A stretch of 64,000 nt of DNA. Origin: Cuneatibacter caecimuris. GTDB taxonomy: Bacteria > Bacillota > Clostridia > Lachnospirales > Lachnospiraceae. The notes beneath the pieces are model-generated. The model saw only the letters and a program-made list of their open reading frames with translations. It made no database searches and was not told the origin of the DNA. Below, piece by piece: positions 55,305 to 62,752 of the stretch. The position numbers and the translations under genes were made by a program. Where the stretch lies: contig NZ_SGXF01000002.1 of the NCBI RefSeq assembly GCF_004216775.1, forward strand, positions 248,001 through 312,000, read 5' to 3'. Positions within the stretch are counted from its first letter, which is position 1. The number at the start of each line of letters is the position of its first letter.

Positions 55305-55555
55305 AAAAGAATCCCGCTCGCGGGATTCTCCGCCTGCGGCGTGTCGCTTTAGCGACGTGATTCCTTACGCCGCAGTGCGATCCCCCGGAGGGTTTTGTTG
55401 CATAGGGAACGCAGTTTCCTATGTAATGAAAAAGAATCCCGCTCGCGGGATTCTCCGCCTGCGGCGTGTCACACAAGCGACATCATTCCTTACGCCGCAG
55501 TGCGCATCCCCCGGAGGGTCTTGTTGCATAGGGAACGCAGTTTCCTATGCAATAA
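55301..55555 (+). repeat. Two tandem copies of a ~125-nt structured repeat
   Basis: Unit 1 is 55301-55425 and unit 2 is 55426-55555, nearly identical apart from a few positions around the central loop. Each unit folds into three stems: GAATCCCGC/GCGGGATTC; CTGCGGCGT/ACGCCGCAG, with an inner GTCGC/GCGAC stem in unit 1; and TTGCATAGG/CCTATGCAA. The first stem may also act as a terminator for the fibre operon. Related single copies lie at 36241-36350 and 28311-28370 in the opposite orientation. Confidence 0.85.
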
Positions 55556-55587
55556 AATATTAAATACTACAATGGGAGGCCGTTATC

Positions 55588-56019
55588 TTGAAAATCACGA
55601 ACTTAGCAGTAAACCAGAGCCTGGAGCCTCTGGCAGATATTTTAAAATTGAGAATGAGCTTTAAATATATTCCGGTCCTGAACGAGCTGTATAACAAGCT
55701 GGAAAAACTGAACCAGCTGATCATCGCCCAATATAAATCCCTTTCTGAAGACCTGGAGGCAAACAGCCTCCAGGAAGGTGATTCCGAAGAACTCAAGGAA
55801 ACAAAAGCAGAGCGCCGGCAGGCCATCAGCAAACAATGCCAGGAACTGCTGGACTATGAAAACGATATCCCGGCCCCTGAGTTTGACCTGGATGAATTTC
55901 TTGGGGATATTTCCAAATATCCCCAGAATGAAACTGCAGACCTGCCAGGAGATACCTTTTATAGATTATCGCATATTTTCACACACAGAAGCCCGGATGA
56001 GCCGGAGCTGCCGGCCTGA
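55588..56019 (+). CDS. Hypothetical helical protein before the amidase
   Basis: 143 residues from a TTG after GGGAGGCCGTTATC. All-helical, acidic and with heptad character (SFKYIPVLNELYNKLEKLNQ). No family recognised. It sits 14 bases before the amidase gene and may be an amidase partner or tail accessory. Confidence 0.6.
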   Translation: MKITNLAVNQSLEPLADILKLRMSFKYIPVLNELYNKLEKLNQLIIAQYKSLSEDLEANSLQEGDSEELKETKAERRQAISKQCQELLDYENDIPAPEFDLDEFLGDISKYPQNETADLPGDTFYRLSHIFTHRSPDEPELPA

Positions 56020-56033
56020 AAGGAGGGTTTCCC

Positions 56034-57206
56034 GTGCAGATAAATCGTTCTATTTTATGTACAAACACCTGCAATATGCAGCCTGCAGGCAGAACCGCAA
56101 AAGATATCCGGTATATTGTTGTCCACTATGTGGGCGCACTGGGAGACGCGAAGGCAAACTGCCAGTATTACGCTTCCTCCAGCGTCGGAGCATCCGCCCA
56201 CTACTATGTAGGCTTCGCAGGAGATATCTGGCAGTCTGTCTCAGATCAGAATATCGCCTGGCACTGCGGCACCTATGGAACCTATTACCACCCGGACTGC
56301 AGAAACGCGAATTCCATCGGGGTGGAAATGTGTGTCAGAAAAAAGAATGCCAGTACATTGTATGCGTCTGATACAGACTGGTATTTTGAAAAAGAGACCA
56401 TAGAAGCGGCTGCCGGCCTGATCCGGGAACTGATGGAGCAATACGGGATCGAAACTGACCACATCCTGCGCCATTATGATGTCACCCATAAAATCTGCCC
56501 GGCTCCCTTTGTCCACAATCCGAAAGCCTGGGAGGATTTCAAAACCCTGCTGAAAACTGAAGACCGAAGTGCCAAAGTAAATTATGTCGCTGCCGTAGAA
56601 AGCCCTGACGGTATTCTGATGCTCCGCACCGGCCCCGGCACTTCTTATCCGTCCGTAGGCTCTGCAAAAACAGGCACTGTTGTCAATGTACGCAGGGAGT
56701 ATCCCAATGGATGGAGATACTGCAGATATTACGACGGCGGAGGTAAATTATGGGAAGGATATATGGGAGGCGCTTATCTGAAGCCCTGCCCGGACTATCC
56801 TCATATGATCGTAAAGTCGCCTGACGGCATCCTCAATATGAGAAAATATCCTCATCCCACCGGTGAATTCATTATCGGTCTGAGAAACGGGTACAACGTA
56901 GGCGTCCTGCAGGACGCCCAAAACGGCTGGAAGCTCCTGCTCTGCGGAGACAGCTTTGGCTACGCGGACGGCGCTTATCTCACAGAAGTGGGCGGCTATC
57001 AGAGCTGGACAGGCAAAATCACCGGAGGAAACCTGAGAATCCGCACGGAACCCGTAAACGGAGACATCCGATATGTCCTGGCGGACGGAACTCTGCTGGA
57101 AATTACCGGTGAAATCATGGGTTCTGACGGATATATCTGGTATCAGGTGAAAAAAGACGGCAACGCTATCGGCTGCTGCCGTTCTGATTTTGTGCGGAAG
57201 ATATAA
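56034..57206 (+). CDS. N-acetylmuramoyl-L-alanine amidase (endolysin) with SH3-like repeats
   Basis: 390 residues from a GTG after AAAGGAGGGTTTCCC. Residues ~15-165: Amidase_2/PGRP fold with the zinc-binding pattern IRYIVVHYVG (first His), the middle IAWHCGTYGTYY and the late RHYDVTHKICPAPFV. Residues ~185-390: SH3-like wall-binding repeats, including SPDGILMLRTGPGTSYPSVG and SPDGILNMRKYPHPTGEF. It has no signal peptide and so depends on a holin. It cleaves the stem peptide from muramic acid to release particles by lysis. Last gene of the tail cluster. Confidence 0.9.
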   Translation: MQINRSILCTNTCNMQPAGRTAKDIRYIVVHYVGALGDAKANCQYYASSSVGASAHYYVGFAGDIWQSVSDQNIAWHCGTYGTYYHPDCRNANSIGVEMCVRKKNASTLYASDTDWYFEKETIEAAAGLIRELMEQYGIETDHILRHYDVTHKICPAPFVHNPKAWEDFKTLLKTEDRSAKVNYVAAVESPDGILMLRTGPGTSYPSVGSAKTGTVVNVRREYPNGWRYCRYYDGGGKLWEGYMGGAYLKPCPDYPHMIVKSPDGILNMRKYPHPTGEFIIGLRNGYNVGVLQDAQNGWKLLLCGDSFGYADGAYLTEVGGYQSWTGKITGGNLRIRTEPVNGDIRYVLADGTLLEITGEIMGSDGYIWYQVKKDGNAIGCCRSDFVRKI

Positions 57207-57257
57207 TCTCTTCCGCGTCCCTTGCGGCAGATTATTCTGATTTTATATTATTTTAAA

Positions 57258-57286
57258 TTGCAGAAATCCCTGTTTTGTGTTATACT
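57258..57286 (+). promoter_or_regulatory. Promoter upstream of the YitT-family gene
   Basis: TTGCAG (57258-57263) and TATACT (57281-57286) with a 17-base spacer, about 135 bases before the chosen start. The leader between holds no other gene. Confidence 0.55.
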
Positions 57287-57421
57287 ATTTTAAAAGAGCG
57301 AATGCAGATCATAACAGTATGGTTTGTATCCGCTCTTTTTTTGTTTTGGCCCACTGCCATGATCAGATTTTTATATCATGGAGCGGCGCTAATATTTCAC
57401 AGCAGAACGGAGGTCCTTTTT

Positions 57422-58297
57422 ATGAGACAATTTTTGCAGAAAATATCCTGGAAGGCCATTTGTATGGAGGTGATCGGCAGTTTTCTGGTGGCTGTGGGCA
57501 TCTATAATTTTGCTGTCAACGCGGAATTTCCAATGACCGGCTTTTCCGGCATCGCCATTATTTTAAACCGGCTGTTTTCCCTGCCGGTGGGCGCGGGCAC
57601 CATATTGCTGAATATACCAGTATCCTTTCTTTGCTACAAACTGTTGGGACGCTCCTTTTTCTTCCGTTCCATCCGCTGCATGATCCTCTCTTCTCTGATG
57701 ATCGACTATGTAGGACCCCTGCTCCCTGTATACGAAGGAAGCCAGCTGCTGGCAGCAATCTGTACCGGAGTGATCGCCGGGCTGGGATATGCGCTTATTT
57801 ACATGCAGAATTCCTCCACCGGCGGATCTGATTTTGTGGTCATGGCGGTTAAAGCGCTGCGCCCCCACCTCTCTCTGGGTAAAATCGTATTTCTTTCTGA
57901 TATGGTCATCATCCTGGCCGGAGGAGCGATTTTCCGGGATGTGGACGGCATTATCTACGGAATGATCGTCAACTATCTGTTCGCCACCGTCGTGGATAAA
58001 GTGATGTACGGAATCAATTCCGGAAAACTGACGTTAATTGTGACAGACAACGGGCGGAAAATCTGCGATGTCATCGACCAGTCCTGCGGGCGCGGCTCCA
58101 CCATCCTGAAAGCCGCCGGAGGATATCAGGAGGACGAAAAGCAGGTTGTGATGTGCGCCTGCAATAATAAGCAGATGTACCAGGTCCAGAGCGCGGTAAA
58201 AAAAGAAGATCCTGGGGCGTTTATCATTATTATGGAGTCCAACGAGGTACATGGGGAGGGATTCCGTACCCTGCAGTTCGGGGATGGGGGAAAGTAG
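57422..58297 (+). CDS. YitT family membrane protein (DUF161-DUF2179)
   Basis: 291 residues from the ATG at 57422, preceded by GGAGGTCCTTTTT. Five to six membrane helices in the first ~200 residues (IGSFLVAVGIYNFAVNAEF, then GFSGIAIILNRLF and NSSTGGSDFVVMA), followed by a soluble C-terminal DUF2179 domain (residues ~205-290, TLIVTDNGRKICDVIDQSC). This is a widespread Firmicutes family; the transported substrate, if any, is unknown. It appears to be a host gene at the right edge of the tail cluster. Confidence 0.88.
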   Translation: MRQFLQKISWKAICMEVIGSFLVAVGIYNFAVNAEFPMTGFSGIAIILNRLFSLPVGAGTILLNIPVSFLCYKLLGRSFFFRSIRCMILSSLMIDYVGPLLPVYEGSQLLAAICTGVIAGLGYALIYMQNSSTGGSDFVVMAVKALRPHLSLGKIVFLSDMVIILAGGAIFRDVDGIIYGMIVNYLFATVVDKVMYGINSGKLTLIVTDNGRKICDVIDQSCGRGSTILKAAGGYQEDEKQVVMCACNNKQMYQVQSAVKKEDPGAFIIIMESNEVHGEGFRTLQFGDGGK

Positions 58298-58301
58298 CCG
58301 C

Positions 58302-58376
58302 AAAGAGGCGGAAGAGAAAACTCCGGAGCCTCCATGCCTTAGCTATAGGCTCCTACGTTTTCTCTTCCGCCTTTTT
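58302..58376. terminator. Bidirectional terminator between the YitT gene and the CotJC remnant
   Basis: AAGAGGCGGAAGAGAAAAC pairs almost throughout with GTTTTCTCTTCCGCCTTT around a 35-base centre, followed by TTTT. Confidence 0.8.
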
Positions 58377-58405
58377 GACTGGTTTTTTCCCGGCAGTTGC
58401 CTGAT

Positions 58406-58948
58406 TTATCTGCAGCCGCAGTCTTTCGGGTTTTTATCGAATTCGGGATTGAAAGCATAGAAGTTTCTGGAATCCAGCTGATCCTGCACTGTACGGAGCG
58501 CTTCTCCGAATCTCTGATAATGCACTACTTCTCTTGCCCTGAGGAAACGGATGGGATCGCATACGTCCGGATCGTCGATCAGGCGCAGGATATTGTCATA
58601 TGTGGTTCTCGCTTTCTGTTCTGCCGCCATATCCTCATGGAGGTCTGTAATCGCGTCTCCTTTGGACTGGAACTCGCAGGCGTTAAAGGGAATGCCCCCG
58701 GCTGCCTGGGGCCATAATGCCAGGGTATGATCCACATAATATTTGTCAAATCCGGAAGCTTTGATTTCTTCAATGCTCAGGTTTTTGGTGAGCTGATAAA
58801 TAATTGCTCCAATGATTTCCAGGTGGCCCAGCTCTTCTGTACCGATATCAGTGAGCAGCCCTTTACAGGTCTTATTCGGCATGGTAAACCGCTGAGACAG
58901 GTAGCGCATGCTGGCCGCCAGCTCACCGTCAGGTCCTCCTGAGTGCAA
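58406..58948 (-). pseudogene. cotJC: CotJC-like manganese catalase, N-terminally truncated
   Basis: 180 residues from a TTG at 58948. GGPDGELAASMRYLSQRFTM, then DIGTEELGHLEIIGAIIYQL and the HEDMAAEQKAR helix are the core di-manganese four-helix parts of spore-coat CotJC/Mn-catalase proteins. Family members carry about 25-30 further residues before the GGPDGEL block, with the first metal-side helix start. Here the frame is closed by a stop 15 codons upstream and there is no ribosome site at the TTG. The gene is therefore truncated, or uses a poor start. It lies beside a serine recombinase, which suggests a rearrangement. Confidence 0.7.
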
Positions 58949-59156
58949 AAGGGGATGAAAGTTCTCTCAGCGCCTCCCCATCCTCCGTTGTTTCCCGGCA
59001 GATTTCTGACAGCGCTTCTTCCATTTCTTTCTGCAGCCGCATCCGTAATGCTGCCTCCGGCCCCTCACCGACCCGCTTTATTCTGGATTTTCTTCTTTCG
59101 TCCTCTGCCCATTCTTTTTTCTCCTTACTTTCCTTTCCATCCTTGCGTTTTTCCAT
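58929..59156 (-). CDS. Small charged protein upstream of the CotJC remnant
   Basis: 75 residues, ATG at 59156 with GGAGGTGAAAAACTG ahead of it, an excellent ribosome site. Very charged, Lys/Glu/Arg-rich helical sequence (MEKRKDGKESKEKKEWAEDE). The end overlaps the truncated cotJC frame by about 20 bases. No family recognised. Confidence 0.5.
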   Translation of the reverse strand: MEKRKDGKESKEKKEWAEDERRKSRIKRVGEGPEAALRMRLQKEMEEALSEICRETTEDGEALRELSSPFALRRT

Positions 59157-59231
59157 CAGTTTTTCACCTCCAGTTCTACCATATCCCAAAGTCCTCCGGA
59201 ATATATTAGAAAAAAACAAAAAGAGGCAATA

Positions 59232-60668
59232 ATGAAGACTGCCGCCGCCTATATCCGCGTTTCCACAGAGGACCAGATCGAATATTCCCCGGAAAGCCAG
59301 CGAAAAAAGCTGTTGGAATATGCTGCCTCTCACCAGCTCCTTCTCCCTAAAGAACTGGTTTTCACCGACGAAGGAATCAGCGGCCGCAGCGCGGCCAAGC
59401 GCCCCGGGTTTCAGAAAATGATCAGCATGGCGAAGCAGACTCCCCGCCCTTTTGACCTGATCCTGGTCTGGAAATTCTCCCGTTTTGCCAGAAGCCGCCA
59501 GGACAGTATTTTCTATAAATCTCTGCTCCGACGGGACTGCGGAATAGAGGTGATTTCCATCACCGAGCAGCTTTCTTCAGATCCCACCTCGATTCTGGTG
59601 GAGGCTCTGCTGGAAGCTATGGATGAATATTATTCCATCAATCTGGCCCAGGAAGTCCGGCGGGGAATGCAGGAAAAATATTCCAGAGGCGGCGTGGTAT
59701 CTCCTCCACCCTTTGGCTATCTGGCGCGGGAGGGGGCTTTTATCCCCGACCCGGAAACGGCTCCGCTGGTTCCGGAAACTTTCCGCAGGTTTTTAAACGG
59801 CCAGACCCTGCGCGATCTGGCGGATTGGTTCAATCAGCAGGGAATCCTCACGAAAAAAGGCAACCCATTCACTCCGCGCGCTGTTTCCTATCTGCTTTCC
59901 AATCAGGTCTACCTGGGACTTCACTGCAGAAAAGGCTGCAGCCCTGTTCCTGGCACCCATCCCGCTCTGGTAGACCAGGAAGTATTCAATCAGGTTCAGA
60001 AAAAGAGGAACCATGCCCCCCGCGCCGCCTGTGAATGCCGGCCGCCTTATTCGCTGAAAGGTCTGGTCAGATGCAGCTGCTGCGGCTCGGTGCTCACCAG
60101 ATCTTCCCGAAATTCTCTGCAATGCTGCCGTTATTCCAGGGGGCAGTGCAAAGAAAGCCATTCTGTCTCCATTTCGGTATTCCGGCAGGTGCTGCTGGAT
60201 GCTCTCGAGGAAGACCTGGGGGAGATTTCCTTCTCTTTTTCCATCCCCATTTCCAAGGGCAGAGATTCCGGACAGGATTTCTGCGGCGCTGTTTCATCCG
60301 AAGCAGCAAAAACGCTGCGACGCAGGCTGGAAAAACGGCTGGAGAGAATTCGGGAAGCCTATGAGGCAGGCGTGGATTCTCTGGAGGAATATCGCGAAAA
60401 AAAACAGCAGCTGACAACGCTGCTGTCTCTTTCTCCAGGCCATACAGAAGAATGCACCTCATATCCCGAAATCAGGCAGAGCTCCCCGGAAAGTCATCTA
60501 GTCCCGGTCTGTCTGCCTGCCGCCCGGCTTCTGGATTGGATCCGCCAGGACCGTATCTCTCCGGGCCTGCAGAACCGTATCCTGAAAAACCTGCTGGCTT
60601 CAGTGGTCTTCGACCGGAAAGAGGGCACATTCCGCCTTATCTATCGTTTTACCACCGCATTGGGATAA
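59232..60668 (+). CDS. Large serine recombinase
   Basis: 478 residues. N-terminal resolvase domain with AAAYIRVSTEDQ (catalytic Ser11) and VWKFSRFARS. Then the recombinase domain (RGGVVSPPPFGYLAREGAF), a zinc ribbon (CSCCG, later QCCRYSRGQC), and a C-terminal coiled coil (LRRRLEKRLERIREAYEAGV). This is the layout of integrases of phages, conjugative elements and sporulation-time excision elements (SpoIVCA-like). It stands alone, divergent from the truncated cotJC unit and convergent with the CmpB-type gene, overlapping it by 28 bases. It may have integrated the neighbouring sequence or be a relic; no excisionase is recognised. Confidence 0.88.
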   Translation: MKTAAAYIRVSTEDQIEYSPESQRKKLLEYAASHQLLLPKELVFTDEGISGRSAAKRPGFQKMISMAKQTPRPFDLILVWKFSRFARSRQDSIFYKSLLRRDCGIEVISITEQLSSDPTSILVEALLEAMDEYYSINLAQEVRRGMQEKYSRGGVVSPPPFGYLAREGAFIPDPETAPLVPETFRRFLNGQTLRDLADWFNQQGILTKKGNPFTPRAVSYLLSNQVYLGLHCRKGCSPVPGTHPALVDQEVFNQVQKKRNHAPRAACECRPPYSLKGLVRCSCCGSVLTRSSRNSLQCCRYSRGQCKESHSVSISVFRQVLLDALEEDLGEISFSFSIPISKGRDSGQDFCGAVSSEAAKTLRRRLEKRLERIREAYEAGVDSLEEYREKKQQLTTLLSLSPGHTEECTSYPEIRQSSPESHLVPVCLPAARLLDWIRQDRISPGLQNRILKNLLASVVFDRKEGTFRLIYRFTTALG

Positions 60669-61945
60669 ATACGCTCCATTCGCTGATCCGGGAAATGTTC
60701 GTCCAGAAAGATTTCTATCTGATTAGCCGGAGCCACTCCTGCTGTACGAGCCGTATACCTGCCTAAAGCAGCGGCAGAAACAGCCATATTAACGATCATC
60801 AGAGAAACCAGTACCCAAGTCAGAGCTTTTCCGGCCTTCATCGGGATTTTTTCAATGAGCCGGGACAGCGGCGGATAACACACCTTCATCCAAACCAGGG
60901 CTGCGATCCCCCAGAAAAAGCAGTACAGCAAATTGATCCTCCCGCCCAGGTTAAAAGGAATTCCGCTGTAATCCCAGAATACCGCGCCAAATACTTTTTC
61001 AGTAAATACGCTGCACACATATTCATAAGCCCCTCCCAATACTGTTCCTGCCAAAAACAGATACCTGTCCTCTTTTTCCCGGAAACGGTACAGCAGTCCT
61101 GTCAGCAAAACCACAGCCAGCCCCCAGACGATGCTGAATGGCCCGTAGACCACGCTGCTCCTGCTCATCAGCACTCCTGAGGTAAGGAAACAGAACACAG
61201 TTTCCACCAGATCGCCCAAAAACGCACCGATCAGGAACAGCCATGCCAGCTTGTAAAAATTGCAGCCTTCCGCAAATACAGCCGCGCCTTTCCCCAGCAG
61301 GGAAGGCGCCTGAGAATACGAACTGTTGGGATATGCTTTCAGCAGGCGCTTTTTCGTATAAGAAAAGATTCCCGCTCCCAGCCTGGAAGAAATTCTTTCC
61401 AGGTTCCCGCCAAGATTTTCCATCCCTTCGGTTTTCTTCCACCGGAGGGCCACCGCAAATGTTTCTATCGCATCCAAAACCGCTATTGCCAGAAGGATCA
61501 GTACCAGAGGAGTCCGGATCACACTGGGAATCATATCCAGCAATTTCAGGAAAAACGGCGCCAGAAACTTGACTCCGACCAGGCCCAAAATCCCCCACAG
61601 AAGCGAATTCCCCAGACAGACATATCCCTCATACTGGCATTTTCTCTGAGAATAGTCCCACCACTTTCTTCCATAAATGTGTTCCAGGAATTTTCCCGTC
61701 AGAAACTCCGCGACTGTAGCCAGTACCATACATCCTAATAATAAGAAAAACCAATTGTCTTGAAGATCTTTTGTCACTGCCAGGACAATCAGGAATGTGA
61801 TCCCATACACAGGGCACAACGGCCCGTTTAGAACACCTTTATTCACAAAAGACTTTTTCCGTACAGATACTGCCGCCGCTTCCAGGCACCATCCCAAAAA
61901 GGAACAGATCAAAAATAACCCCCCAGCTTTTACCAGTACATTCAC
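60641..61945 (-). CDS. Putative ABC transporter permease, CmpB-type, internally duplicated
   Basis: 434 residues with about ten membrane segments. The N-terminal half (LFLICSFLGWCLEA, NGPLCPVYG, LEHIYGRKWWDYS) and the C-terminal half (LIGAFLGDLVETVF, YGPFSIVWG, EKVFGAVFWDYSG) repeat the same pattern, so the protein is a tandem duplication of the ~200-residue ABC_trans_CmpB domain. No ATPase gene is adjacent. Function is not established for the family. Confidence 0.75.
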   Translation of the reverse strand: MNVLVKAGGLFLICSFLGWCLEAAAVSVRKKSFVNKGVLNGPLCPVYGITFLIVLAVTKDLQDNWFFLLLGCMVLATVAEFLTGKFLEHIYGRKWWDYSQRKCQYEGYVCLGNSLLWGILGLVGVKFLAPFFLKLLDMIPSVIRTPLVLILLAIAVLDAIETFAVALRWKKTEGMENLGGNLERISSRLGAGIFSYTKKRLLKAYPNSSYSQAPSLLGKGAAVFAEGCNFYKLAWLFLIGAFLGDLVETVFCFLTSGVLMSRSSVVYGPFSIVWGLAVVLLTGLLYRFREKEDRYLFLAGTVLGGAYEYVCSVFTEKVFGAVFWDYSGIPFNLGGRINLLYCFFWGIAALVWMKVCYPPLSRLIEKIPMKAGKALTWVLVSLMIVNMAVSAAALGRYTARTAGVAPANQIEIFLDEHFPDQRMERIYPNAVVKR

Positions 61946-62145
61946 TTCATTTTCTCCTTTGTTCTATTTTCCCCTACTATCAGGTTTTTCCGCCCAGGTG
62001 ACCGTTTGCACCCTAGCCTGATGGATCGACTGGTTTCTAACAGCCCCACCATGTCCCGGAAACTCTGAGCCGCAGCGCTGTCCAGGCAGCGGCGCAAATA
62101 TGCCTGCGCATTAAACGCTGGTATGATCAGGCTGATAAACGGCAT
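61942..62145 (-). pseudogene. Glycosyltransferase family 2, N-terminal remnant
   Basis: 67 residues. MPFISLIIPAFNAQAYLRRC is the exact start of a GT2 (GT-A fold) enzyme, reaching only the first ~30 residues before the sequence stops resembling the family. The catalytic DxD and the rest are absent. The start overlaps the end of the MobA-like gene, so it once formed the next gene in that operon. Confidence 0.65.
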
Positions 62146-62752
62146 AAATCCTCTCCAATTCCTTCATTTCCTGTGCCGTATCCCCGTCCAGAATTTCTTC
62201 CCGGCGGGAAGCATATACCCGCGCGCATTGATCCAAATGCCCCAGCAAAACCCGCTTTCCTCCCTGATCCCCGGGCAGCGCCATCAATTCCGGCAACGCG
62301 GAAGCTGGAAAAGAGGCCGGATTATACAGCTCCTGTTCCCAGGCCAGACAGGCGTAGTCAGAAACCGCTGCCTTTTGCAGGAAACGTTTCAGACTGGAAA
62401 CCTGAAGCAAAGGCTGATCCGCCACTGCAAAGACAAAACGTTCCGCCCCTCCGCCTTCCAGGGACGCATGAAGCCCGGCATGGATAGAGTAAGAAATTCC
62501 GTTGGCGCTTTCGGGGCTGTCCACAGGAAAAAAGCCCATATCTTCAGCCGCGTCCAGTATTTCCTGTTCTCTTGCCACTGCAAAAATCCGGCATCCCTCA
62601 CTCGTCCCGGCAGCTTCCGCCCAATTCTGAAAGCACCGCAAATACAAAGGTTTTCCGCCAAGCAGATGCAGCAGTTTGTTTTTGCCGGGATGCTTCTCAT
62701 CGGAAAAACGGCGGCCGCTGCCGGCCGCCAGCAATATCACATCAATCTTCAC
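62111..62752 (-). CDS. MobA/MocA-like nucleotidyltransferase
   Basis: 213 residues with the nucleotide-binding start VILLAAGSGRRFSDEKHPGK and the metal-binding FAVADQPLL motif of molybdenum cofactor cytidylyl/guanylyltransferases. Placed directly downstream of, and overlapping, a molybdopterin-dependent dehydrogenase subunit, so it probably attaches CMP (or GMP) to the molybdopterin cofactor used by that enzyme. Confidence 0.8.
   Translation of the reverse strand: MKIDVILLAAGSGRRFSDEKHPGKNKLLHLLGGKPLYLRCFQNWAEAAGTSEGCRIFAVAREQEILDAAEDMGFFPVDSPESANGISYSIHAGLHASLEGGGAERFVFAVADQPLLQVSSLKRFLQKAAVSDYACLAWEQELYNPASFPASALPELMALPGDQGGKRVLLGHLDQCARVYASRREEILDGDTAQEMKELERIYAVYQPDHTSV

Noticed and set aside
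55301-55555. Possible CRISPR-like tandem repeat
   Set aside because: Only two units of ~125 nt with no spacers and no cas genes nearby. Better explained as a structured intergenic repeat.
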